Shown here one piece after another: positions 6,684 to 13,976 of a DNA stretch of 64,000 nt. Made by a program: the position numbers and the translations under genes. The notes beneath the pieces were generated by a model, which searched no databases, was not told where the DNA came from, and saw only the letters and a list, made by a program, of their open reading frames with translations. Source of the stretch: Streptomyces fradiae ATCC 10745 = DSM 40063 (lineage in GTDB: Bacteria; Actinomycetota; Actinomycetes; Streptomycetales; Streptomycetaceae); contig NZ_CP023696.1 in NCBI RefSeq assembly GCF_008704425.1, positions 4,256,501 through 4,320,500 of the forward strand, in the 5' to 3' direction. Position 1 is the stretch's first letter. Every line of letters begins with the position of its first letter.

Positions 6684-8793
6684 GCGTCACGGGACGCCGG
6701 TCCGCGTGGCGGTGGTGGGCCCCTTCAGCGGCCCCCGCGCCGCCTGGGGGGAGCTGCTCACCAGGGCCGTCCGGGCCCGCACCGGGGCCGGCGCGATCGT
6801 CTGGGAGGCCCACGACGACCTGGGCGACGCCGACCGGGCCGCCCGGGTGGCCGAGGCCGTGGTCGCCGACGGCGGGTACGCGGCCGTCATCGGCCACTTC
6901 AACAGCATGGGCGCCGCCCGCGCCCTCCCGCACTACCGGGCCGCCGGACTGCCCCTGCTGCTGCCGCTGGCCACGATGCCGGGACTGCTGGACGGCACGC
7001 GCGGCGCCCTGCGCTGGTGCCCCGACGACACCGGCCAGGTGGCGGCGATCCACCGGGCGGCCGCCGAACTGGGCCTGGGGACACCGTCCGTGACGCACGA
7101 CGGGAGCGCCTACGGGCGCGCTCTGGCCCGCCGCTTCGAGGCATGGGCCACCCCGTCCGGCACAGGGTCCGGCCTGCCGTCCGGCACCCCGTCGAGCACT
7201 CCGCCGGACACGTCCCCGGACTCATCGCCGGACGCGTCCCCGGCCACGGTGTCGCACGGGGAACCGGGCCCGGCGCCGGACCCCGCATCGCCGCCGGGCG
7301 GGGACCCGGCCCCGCGGGCGACCGTCGTCTGCGGAACCCACTTCGGAGCCGCCGCCACCGCCCGGAGCCTCGGCGAGCGGGGCCTCGCCGGCGCCCGGTT
7401 CTTCACGGACGACTGCGCCGTCGAGGACTTCGCCCGGCTGCTGGGGCCCGAGGGGGCCGGCGACGCCCGTGTGGTCGCCCTGCGCGGGGGACCCGAAGCC
7501 CAGGTGGAGGCGGCGTTCGACTGCCTCGTACGCGCCCTGGGGGAGGAACCGGACGCGCGCGGCGAGCGGCTCCTGGAGGTCCTGCGCCGGCACGCGTGGA
7601 TCGCCTTCACGGACCACGGCGACCCCGTGGACGCGGCCGACGCGGCGGGCTGGGAGGTCGTGCCCGTGCGCGACCTCGTACACCGGACCGCGCGGACGCC
7701 CCGGCCCGTGGCCACGGACGTCGTGGTCGTCGGCGCGGGGGTGGTGGGAGCGGTCACCGCCGCCGCGCTCGCGGAGCAGGGGCTCTCCGTCGCCCTCGCC
7801 TCTCCCGGCCCGGACGCCCCTTCGGCCACCGCCTGGTCGGGTGGCCTGGTACGGGCCTACGACCCGGACCCGGAGCTGCGGGCCCTGGCCGTCCGCAGCC
7901 ACCGGCTGCTGTGGGGCGGGGACCCGCGGCGGGCCGCCGCGTGCGGCTTCCACCGCACCGGCTCGCTGGTCCTGCTCGGGCGGGCCGACGTGGACGAGGC
8001 GCGGCGGGGCCTCGCCGAGCTGCGGGCGCAGCGGATCGAGGCGGAGCTGCTCGCCCCGGCGGAGATCCACCGGCGCTGGCCGGACCTGGCCCTCGGCGAC
8101 GAGGTGGCGGCCGGGCTGTTCGAGCCCGGCGGCGGGTACGCCAGTCCCGCGGCGACGGCCGCCTTCCACCGCACCGCGGCGGTGCGGCACGGGGCCATGG
8201 TGCTGCCGTACGGCCCGGTGCGCACCCTCGGCCCCCACCCGGACGGGGTGGAGGTGGGCACGGCGGCGGGGACCGTAGTCGCCGGGCAGGTGGTGGTCGC
8301 CGCCGGTGGCGGCGCCCCGGAGCTGCTCGGGGAGCGCCTGACGGCGCGGCTCGGCCCCGTCGCCCCGCGCACCAAGCGCATCCGGTACGCCTTCTTCGCC
8401 TCCGGTGGCCGCGAGGTCCCGGCCGTCAACGACCTGACGACCGGGATGTGGGGCCGCCCCGAACGGCACGGACCGCTGTCGGGGACGCATCTGACGGGGC
8501 GGCCGGTCGAGGAGTGGGACGTGCCGCCGACGGGCGGGGAGGTGCTGGACGACGCCCAGGTGGCCCACATCCGGGAGGGGGCCGCCCGCCGGTGGCCGTG
8601 GATCGCCGACGCCCCGTTCCGCGGCGGGCGGTACGGGGCCGACCTCTACCACCCGGACGGCCCGCTGCTGGGGCACCTGCCCGGCGACCCGCCGGTCGTC
8701 GCGTCGGTCTGCTGGTCGGGGGGCGGGTTCAAGACCGCGCCCGGAGCGGCCGAGCGCACCGTGGAGCTGGTCCGCGCGGCGCTCGGGAGGTGA
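6676..8793 (+). CDS. Periplasmic-binding-protein-like / FAD amine oxidase fusion protein
   Basis: A 705-residue two-part protein starting at GTG 6676, overlapping the MetRS-like stop by 8 bases. Residues 8-335 resemble the two lobes of a branched-chain amino-acid/amide binding protein (PFSGPRAAWGELL at the N-lobe), yet there is no signal peptide or lipobox, so it should act in the cytoplasm. Residues 156-213 are a Pro/Ser/Thr/Asp-rich insert between the lobes. Residues 348-705 are a complete DAO-type oxidase: VVVVGAGVVGAV at 349-360 and C-terminal CWSGGGFKTAPGAAER. The oxidase may cleave the hydrazine intermediate while the binding domain selects it, but this is inference. No comparable fusion is known to me. 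A frameshifted join is unlikely because the frame is clean and GC-biased throughout. Confidence 0.82.
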   Translation: MGERHGTPVRVAVVGPFSGPRAAWGELLTRAVRARTGAGAIVWEAHDDLGDADRAARVAEAVVADGGYAAVIGHFNSMGAARALPHYRAAGLPLLLPLATMPGLLDGTRGALRWCPDDTGQVAAIHRAAAELGLGTPSVTHDGSAYGRALARRFEAWATPSGTGSGLPSGTPSSTPPDTSPDSSPDASPATVSHGEPGPAPDPASPPGGDPAPRATVVCGTHFGAAATARSLGERGLAGARFFTDDCAVEDFARLLGPEGAGDARVVALRGGPEAQVEAAFDCLVRALGEEPDARGERLLEVLRRHAWIAFTDHGDPVDAADAAGWEVVPVRDLVHRTARTPRPVATDVVVVGAGVVGAVTAAALAEQGLSVALASPGPDAPSATAWSGGLVRAYDPDPELRALAVRSHRLLWGGDPRRAAACGFHRTGSLVLLGRADVDEARRGLAELRAQRIEAELLAPAEIHRRWPDLALGDEVAAGLFEPGGGYASPAATAAFHRTAAVRHGAMVLPYGPVRTLGPHPDGVEVGTAAGTVVAGQVVVAAGGGAPELLGERLTARLGPVAPRTKRIRYAFFASGGREVPAVNDLTTGMWGRPERHGPLSGTHLTGRPVEEWDVPPTGGEVLDDAQVAHIREGAARRWPWIADAPFRGGRYGADLYHPDGPLLGHLPGDPPVVASVCWSGGGFKTAPGAAERTVELVRAALGR

Positions 8794-8847
8794 CCCGGCG
8801 CACGGTCCGCCGGCCGGCTCGCCGCCGGCCGGCGGACCGCCGGGCCG

Positions 8848-9276
8848 TCAGAGGTACTCGCCCCAACCGCCCTGCGCCATCGTCTGGAACGCCCAGACGC
8901 CGTCCCGCCTGATCAGGATGTCGGCGTACCGCAGCCTCCGCTCCTCGCCCCCGGCGGTCATGGTCGAGTCGGTGAAGACGACGGCCATGGAGGGGGAGAG
9001 GAAGACGGGCGTCCGCGTCGACTCGAAGGAGATGTCGCCGCCGCCCTCGCCCATCACGCCCGTCATGGTGGCGACGAACCGGTCGCGGTCCCACTGCGCC
9101 GACCGCCCGTCGCCGTGCGCGTCGTCGCTGACGAGGTTGAGCGGGAAGACGGCCATGTCGGCCATCCCCTCGATGTCGCGCCGCGCGCTGCGGGCGTCGT
9201 ACTCGGCGAACCACGCGTTCAGCCCGGCACGGTCCTCGGCGGTGGGCACGTATCCGGTCTCGGGCAGAAGGGTCAC
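8848..9276 (-). CDS. SnoaL-like / DUF4440 NTF2-fold protein
   Basis: A 142-residue protein starting at GTG 9276, preceded by GAGGAG at 5-base spacing. The pattern LNAWFAEYDARSARRDIEGM near the N-terminus, then FVATMTGVMG and SMAVVFTDSTMTAGGEERRL, followed by a strand ending VWAFQTMAQGGW, fits the cone-shaped NTF2-like fold used by SnoaL and DUF4440 proteins. Such proteins are small-molecule binders or enzymes of varied function; no catalytic residues can be assigned. It converges on the fusion protein gene and may mark the right edge of the cluster. Two TTGAC/GTCAA palindromes in its promoter suggest control by a MarR- or TetR-type regulator. Confidence 0.75.
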   Translation of the reverse strand: MTLLPETGYVPTAEDRAGLNAWFAEYDARSARRDIEGMADMAVFPLNLVSDDAHGDGRSAQWDRDRFVATMTGVMGEGGGDISFESTRTPVFLSPSMAVVFTDSTMTAGGEERRLRYADILIRRDGVWAFQTMAQGGWGEYL

Positions 9277-9298
9277 ACGGGCTCCTCACGATGCGGTG

Positions 9299-9352
9299 GT
9301 CAACTTTGACTAGAGCAAGGTATCCCCGGAGGGCTGTCTAGTCAAACTTGAA
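9299..9352. promoter_or_regulatory. Twin operator palindromes upstream of the SnoaL-like gene
   Basis: GTCAACTTTGAC at 9299-9310 and GTCAAACTTGAA at 9341-9352 are 12-base palindromic sites 42 bases apart, four helical turns. They are embedded in a larger inverted repeat (TTTGACTAGA 9305-9314, TCTAGTCAAA 9337-9346). The motif is AT-rich against a very GC-rich background and resembles MarR/TetR operators. Confidence 0.7.
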
Positions 9353-9988
9353 TACTGTCTTGGTCGTAGTGACGTGGACCACATCTCTCTCCAGGGGGTC
9401 ACGGTGGAGCGCCCAGAGCCGGGTCCACGCGGCCGCGTTCCGCCGAAGTCGGGGTGTGCTCCCGCCGGGCGAGGCGACGTTCCGGAGAGGGGCGCGGCGG
9501 GGCGCTCTCATGGCGCCGGCTCCCGGCCCCTTCCGCGTCCCCGTCCCGGATCCCGGCAGGGGGGGCGAACGGTGCGGGAGAAGGGCGAGGAGGGCCGCCG
9601 GGGGAGGCGGGAGGGCCGTGCAACGGCAGCGGGGGAGCGGAGCCTTGTGGCCGCCGCCGTGCGGGAGACCGGGCGGTGGGGTGCGCTCGCGGGCCGCGGG
9701 CCCCGCGCTCGGGGCGGGGCGGGGCGGGGCGGCACGTCCTGGAACGGAAAGACGACCGGGGCCGCCACCCCCCACAGGAGAGGCCCCGGTCGTCGTCCGC
9801 GGGTCCGCAGGACGGCCCCGTATTCCTTACAGCGCCGGGGGTGCGTTTTCTGTCACACCTCACCGCGACCCCGGCCCGTTGCATGTTGTACAAACGTGGA
9901 CGAGATACGGCAGCAGCACGTACCGTGCTGCTTCGCGCTGGGCGGACCGGCCTGGTGTGCCCTGCCGCGAGACGAACGGGTTGTGGGA
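9353..9988. other. Non-coding stretch upstream of ECF sigma gene
   Basis: About 640 bases with no convincing gene on either strand; long reading frames here are GC-composition artefacts. It contains a strong hairpin at 9751-9794 and a run of GGGGC repeats at 9713-9731. A small RNA ending at the hairpin is conceivable but not supported. Confidence 0.4.
9751..9794. terminator. Hairpin with 13-bp perfect stem
   Basis: GACGACCGGGGCC at 9751-9763 pairs with GGCCCCGGTCGTC at 9782-9794 across an 18-base loop. There is no T-tract, as is common for Streptomyces terminators. No gene ends just before it, which makes its job unclear. Confidence 0.6.
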
Positions 9989-10666
9989 GTGCTGGGGGAC
10001 GACGCGGAGCTGACCGCCGCGGTGCTCGCGGCACAGGACGGGGACGAAGACGCCTTCCGTACTGTGTACCGCGCTGTGCACCCGCGGTTGCTCGGATACC
10101 TACGGACGCTGGTCGGGGACGGGGAGGCCGAGGACGTCGCGTCCGAGGCGTGGCTCCAGATCGCCCGCGACCTCGGCCGTTTCAGCGGCGACGCCGACCG
10201 CTTCCGCGGCTGGGCGGCGCGGATCGCGCGCAACCGCGCCCTCGACCACCTGCGCATGCGCGGTCGCAGGCCCGTCCAGGGGGGCGACGAGACGGAGCTG
10301 ACCGACAAGCCCGCCGACTCCGACACGGCCGGGGAGGCGATGGAGGCCCTCGCCACCGGCCGCACGATGAACCTGATCGCGCAGCTCCCCCAGGACCAGG
10401 CGGAGGCGGTGATCCTCCGGGTCGTCGTCGGCCTCGACGCCAAGAGCGCCGCCGAGGCGCTCGGCAAACGGCCCGGCGCGGTCCGAACCGCCGCCCACCG
10501 CGGGCTCAAGCGGCTCGCGGAACTGCTCGGCGCGGGCGACCCGCCCGGCGCCGCGCTGAGCGCCGTACCACCGCAGCCCGGACCCCGTGCCGGGACCGGC
10601 GCACAGACCCCGGACGCGCGCCGTGCTGTGACGCATTCGCGCCCGCGGACGCAGAAGGACATGTGA
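9989..10666 (+). CDS. ECF-type RNA polymerase sigma factor
   Basis: A 225-residue group IV sigma factor. Region 2 is seen from FRTVYRAVHPRLLGYLRTL through EDVASEAWLQIARDLGRFSG and the -10-contacting helix FRGWAARIARNRALDHLRMR; region 4 is NLIAQLPQDQAEAVILRVVV then AAEALGKRPGAVRTAAHRGL. GTG 9989 (VLGDDAEL) is chosen because homologues begin here; GTG 9983 is possible. Its stop and the next gene's start overlap as TGATG, so sigma factor and membrane partner are co-translated. The target regulon is not evident. Confidence 0.88.
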   Translation: MLGDDAELTAAVLAAQDGDEDAFRTVYRAVHPRLLGYLRTLVGDGEAEDVASEAWLQIARDLGRFSGDADRFRGWAARIARNRALDHLRMRGRRPVQGGDETELTDKPADSDTAGEAMEALATGRTMNLIAQLPQDQAEAVILRVVVGLDAKSAAEALGKRPGAVRTAAHRGLKRLAELLGAGDPPGAALSAVPPQPGPRAGTGAQTPDARRAVTHSRPRTQKDM

Positions 10667-11832
10667 TGGCCGACGAGCGGAATGAGTGGCTCGACCACGA
10701 GGCGGCGGAACGACTGCTGCGGGGCGAGCCGGTCGACGCCGACGACGACTACACACGGTGGCAGGCCGAACGCCTGTCGCGAGCGCTCGACAGCGCACGG
10801 GGCGTGCCCCTCCCGGCGGGCCCCTCGGGCGAGCTGCCCGGCGAGGAGGCCGCCCTCACGGCGTTCCGCGCGGCCCGCGCGGGGCGCGCGGCGGCGCCCC
10901 GCGCCGGCGCGGGCTCGGACCTGGGCTCCGTACGGATAGGGGGCGCCCCACGCCCGGCGCGCCGCAGCGGACCGCGCGGCTGGCTGCGCCCGGCCCGCTG
11001 GGGCCTCGCCGCCTCGGTCGCCGGACTCGCGGTGGGCGGCGTCGCCGTCGCGGCGAGCACGGGCGTCCTGCCCGCCTTCGGCGGCCACACCGCGCCCGGC
11101 CCCGCCTCGTCGGTCGCCGCTCCCGCGAAGCCGCCCGTGCCCGCCGCCCCGACGGACGCCCCCGGCGACTCCACCGGACCGGGGTCGCCGGCGAGCCCCG
11201 GCGGCACGCCGTCCACCACGTCGCCGCCCCCGTCGGCGCGTCCCGGTGGGAGCGCCACGGCCGGGCACGGCGCGCCCGATGACAACGATGGCGCCTCGCC
11301 GGGCCGCGCGGAGGCCGACTGGGGCCGCACGGCGACGAGGGCACCGGACGGCACCTGGTCCGCCGCGGTCACGCAGGCGTGCCGCGACCTGCGCGACGGC
11401 CGCCTCGACGCGGCGCGCCGGCACCAGCTGGAGCACGCGGCGAAGAGCAGCGGGGGCGCGCAGCGCTTCTGCGACCAGGTCCTGACGGGTGGCGGCCACC
11501 GGCACAGCGCCGGCACGCCCTCCTCCGGCACCGGGACGTCGTCCGGCGGCGGTTCGTCCTCCGGGAGCGGCGCGGGGGCCGGCCAGGGCGCGGACACGGG
11601 CAAGGGCGGCGGCAAGGGCGACAGCGGCAAGGGCGGGGAGGGCACGGGCGACCGCGGCAGCGCCGACCCCGAACGCAAGCCGGCGAAGCCGCCCAAGACC
11701 ACGTCCGAGACGAGGCCGAAGCCCGGCAAGGCGGCGGCGAAGCCCGCGAAGAAGAGCGCCCCGGCGAAGCCCTCCGGCACCCGGCAGCACGCGTCGGCGG
11801 CCGGGTCCGCACCCGCCGCCCCGCCCCGCTGA
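10666..11832 (+). CDS. Single-pass membrane protein, probable anti-sigma factor
   Basis: A 388-residue protein beginning inside the sigma-factor stop. Residues 1-100 are cytoplasmic and acidic/helical (MADERNEWLDHEAAERLL); no zinc-finger H-x3-C-x2-C motif is seen. Residues 112-132 are one membrane helix (GLAASVAGLAVGGVAVAAST). Outside the membrane lies a Pro/Ser/Thr/Gly-rich region, a short folded segment with two cysteines (ACRDLRDGRLDAARRHQLEH, then FCDQVLTGG), and a Lys/Pro-rich tail suited to cell-wall contact. Gene order and topology support anti-sigma function for the ECF factor, though the sigma-binding segment is not a recognised family from sequence alone. Confidence 0.7.
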   Translation: MADERNEWLDHEAAERLLRGEPVDADDDYTRWQAERLSRALDSARGVPLPAGPSGELPGEEAALTAFRAARAGRAAAPRAGAGSDLGSVRIGGAPRPARRSGPRGWLRPARWGLAASVAGLAVGGVAVAASTGVLPAFGGHTAPGPASSVAAPAKPPVPAAPTDAPGDSTGPGSPASPGGTPSTTSPPPSARPGGSATAGHGAPDDNDGASPGRAEADWGRTATRAPDGTWSAAVTQACRDLRDGRLDAARRHQLEHAAKSSGGAQRFCDQVLTGGGHRHSAGTPSSGTGTSSGGGSSSGSGAGAGQGADTGKGGGKGDSGKGGEGTGDRGSADPERKPAKPPKTTSETRPKPGKAAAKPAKKSAPAKPSGTRQHASAAGSAPAAPPR

Positions 11833-12770
11833 CACCCGATCCACTCGACGCCGTACGGGCTCGGGCGCCCGTGCCGCCCTCGCGTCCCCGTGCCGCCCTC
11901 GCGTCCCCGTGCCGCCGTCAGGTCCACGCGTGCCGCCGTCGCGTCCCCGGGTCGCCCGCGTTCCCGTCCACCCCGCGCGCGCCGTAGCCGTACGTGCCCC
12001 CGGCGCTGCCGTACCCCCGGCGCTTCCGCGCCCCCGCGCCCCGGTCCGGCGCCCCCGGCCGCGCCCCGGCGCCAGGGGCCCGCCTCCCCGAGCCGCACCC
12101 GGGTATTAGGCCGTGCCCGGCACCGAGCGGCGTCCCCAGCGGCGCCCCGGCGCCAGGGGCCTGCCTCCCCGAGCCGCAGCCGGGTACCAGGCCGTGCCCG
12201 GCACCGAGCGGCGCCCCCGGCCGCGCCCCGGCGCCAGGGGCCCGCCTCCCCGAGCCGCACCCGGGTACCAGGCCGCAACCGGCACCGAGCGGCGTCCCCA
12301 GCGGCGCCCCCGGCCGCGCCCCGGCGCCAGGGGCCCGCATCCCCGAGCCGCACCCGGGTACCAGGCCGCAACCGGCACCGAGCGGCGTCCCCGGCCGCGC
12401 CCCGGCGCCCACCCACCGGCCGCCCCGCCCCCGCCCCGGTGGCGCACCACCGCGTACGCCCGCGTCCCCGGCGCCGGCCCCGCGCCCTCACGCCACCCCG
12501 CGCGCGCCTCCGCGCTTCCCCACCACCCCGCGCCCACACGCCTCTGACCTGCGCTTTCCTCATCGCCGGGCGCAGGTGTGACACTTTTCGAGCCGGTGAC
12601 GCAGTTATGAGTGAGCCGACTGGTCATCGGCGGCGCGACGAGCCGGGGTTCCCCCCGTACCTACGGCTCACGCGCGTATGGCGCGGGCGGGACACGTTCC
12701 CCCGGTCCCGCCCGCGCCCTTTCCCTTCGCTTCCCTCCGCCTCCCGGTGTCCGTGCCCGGGTCTCGCGGA
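11833..12770. other. 0.94-kb gap dominated by GC-rich tandem repeats
   Basis: No recognisable gene. The centre is the 81-bp repeat tract (12061-12410). The left part has shorter repeats of CGTCCCCGTGCCGCC type (11880-11930). Open frames on both strands are a consequence of repeat length divisible by three and high GC. The far right end (12560-12770) is ordinary sequence before the convergent L,D-transpeptidase gene. Confidence 0.55.
12061..12410. repeat. 81-bp tandem repeat, four copies plus a partial fifth
   Basis: Units begin with GCGCCCCGGCGCCAGGGGCC at 12061, 12142, 12223 and 12316, and partially at 12397. Periods are 81, 81, 93 and 81; the long one carries a 12-base insertion. All periods are multiples of three. 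On the plus strand they would encode a 27-residue Pro-rich unit, but no start with a ribosome site or conserved domain supports translation. Confidence 0.85.
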
Positions 12771-13727
12771 TCACCAGTGGACGACCACCTTGTCGCCCAC
12801 CCGGACCTGCTCGAAGACCTTCGCCAGACGCGCCTCGTCGCGGACGTTCACACAGCCGTGCGAGGCGCCGTTGTAGCCGCGCGCCGCGAAGTCGGCCGAG
12901 TAGTGCACCGCCTGGCCGCCGCTGAAGAACATCGAGTACGGCATCTCCGAGTGGTACAGCGTCGACGTCCACGTCCGCTCCTTGCGGTCCACCTTGAAGG
13001 TGCCCTCGCGGGTCGGCGTGTTGACGGAGCCGAAGCGGACGTCCATCGCCGAGACGACCCGGCCGTCGATCATCCAGGCCAGCGTCCGGCTCTCCTTGCT
13101 GATGCACAGCACCCGGCCGGTCATGCACCGCGGGTCCGGGGTGTCGAGCGCGTTGCTGGTCGGCGGCCGCAGCTCGTTCGCCGTCGGCTTCCGGGTCATC
13201 CCGACGAGCTTCGTCCAGGTCGTCTCGTCCACCCAGCCCGTCGCCGCGAGGCCCCGCTTCGTCTGGAAGGCGGCGACCGCGTCGGCGGTCAGGGAGCCGT
13301 AGAAGGCGGTCGGGCCGCGGTCGAAGTACCCGACCTGCCGCAGCCGCGCCTGCAACTCGCGCACCTGCTCGTTCTCCATGCCCTTCGTCATCAGCACCTT
13401 CCCGCCGGACCGCGCGGAGGCGGACGCCGACGGCTTGTCGTCGCCGTACGAGGGGGAGGGAGCGGGCGAGGACGGGGCCGGCGAGGAGGCGGCGGGGGAG
13501 GGCGAGGCCGAGGCCGGGGCGGACGGCGACGCGCCCGCCGGGGACGACGCGCCCGCCGGGGACGGGGCGGCCGACGGGGACGCGGACGCCGAGGACGCCG
13601 GGGACGGCGCGGCCGGGGACGAGCCCGCGCCGGCCGCCCCCACGGCCTGGGCGGTGCAGCCGGTGGCCAGGGCGAGCGCGGCGGCGGCGAGCACGCCTCT
13701 CCGTATGGCGGTGATACGACGGTGCAT
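12771..13727 (-). CDS. L,D-transpeptidase lipoprotein (PG-binding + YkuD domains)
   Basis: A 318-residue protein from ATG 13727. Signal peptide with lipobox LALATGC (Cys about residue 24), then roughly 75 residues of Ala/Ser/Pro linker, a PG_binding_1 domain (VRELQARLRQVGYFDRGPTA then LTADAVAAFQTKRGL), and a C-terminal YkuD catalytic domain with the active-site motif SHGCVNVRD. It should form 3-3 peptidoglycan cross-links or attach polymers outside the membrane. The neighbouring genes give no operon link; it is convergent with the anti-sigma gene. The Ser/Ala/Pro linker is repetitive at DNA level, like other low-complexity segments in this genome. Confidence 0.92.
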   Translation of the reverse strand: MHRRITAIRRGVLAAAALALATGCTAQAVGAAGAGSSPAAPSPASSASASPSAAPSPAGASSPAGASPSAPASASPSPAASSPAPSSPAPSPSYGDDKPSASASARSGGKVLMTKGMENEQVRELQARLRQVGYFDRGPTAFYGSLTADAVAAFQTKRGLAATGWVDETTWTKLVGMTRKPTANELRPPTSNALDTPDPRCMTGRVLCISKESRTLAWMIDGRVVSAMDVRFGSVNTPTREGTFKVDRKERTWTSTLYHSEMPYSMFFSGGQAVHYSADFAARGYNGASHGCVNVRDEARLAKVFEQVRVGDKVVVHW

Positions 13728-13976
13728 GTCAGCCCCCGGGGTTCGATCGTGTGTAGGTAGGGATACTTCCCCGTCGCCACCGGTTGCCCGACACCGGGGT
13801 GGTGTGACGATGCCGTGACGAGACCGGGACCGCGTCCCGGCCCCGGGCCGGGTGGGGCCGGCCGGGGGCTGTGAGCAAGGTCCCAGCGTGCGGCTCTCCA
13901 CCGGCCGCACGCCCGCCGCTACAGTCCGTCGCGAGGGTCGGTACCTGCGAGTAGGTCTATCGGGAAGGCACAGCAC

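Noticed and set aside
9374..9988. Long open frame upstream of the ECF sigma factor that would add over 200 residues
   Set aside because: The extension has no domain, no ribosome site, and composition of random high-GC frames; homologues start near 9989.
11918..12627. Open frames through the 81-bp repeats on both strands
   Set aside because: They are forced open by repeat length divisible by three and high GC; none has a supported start or recognisable domain, so only the repeat is annotated.
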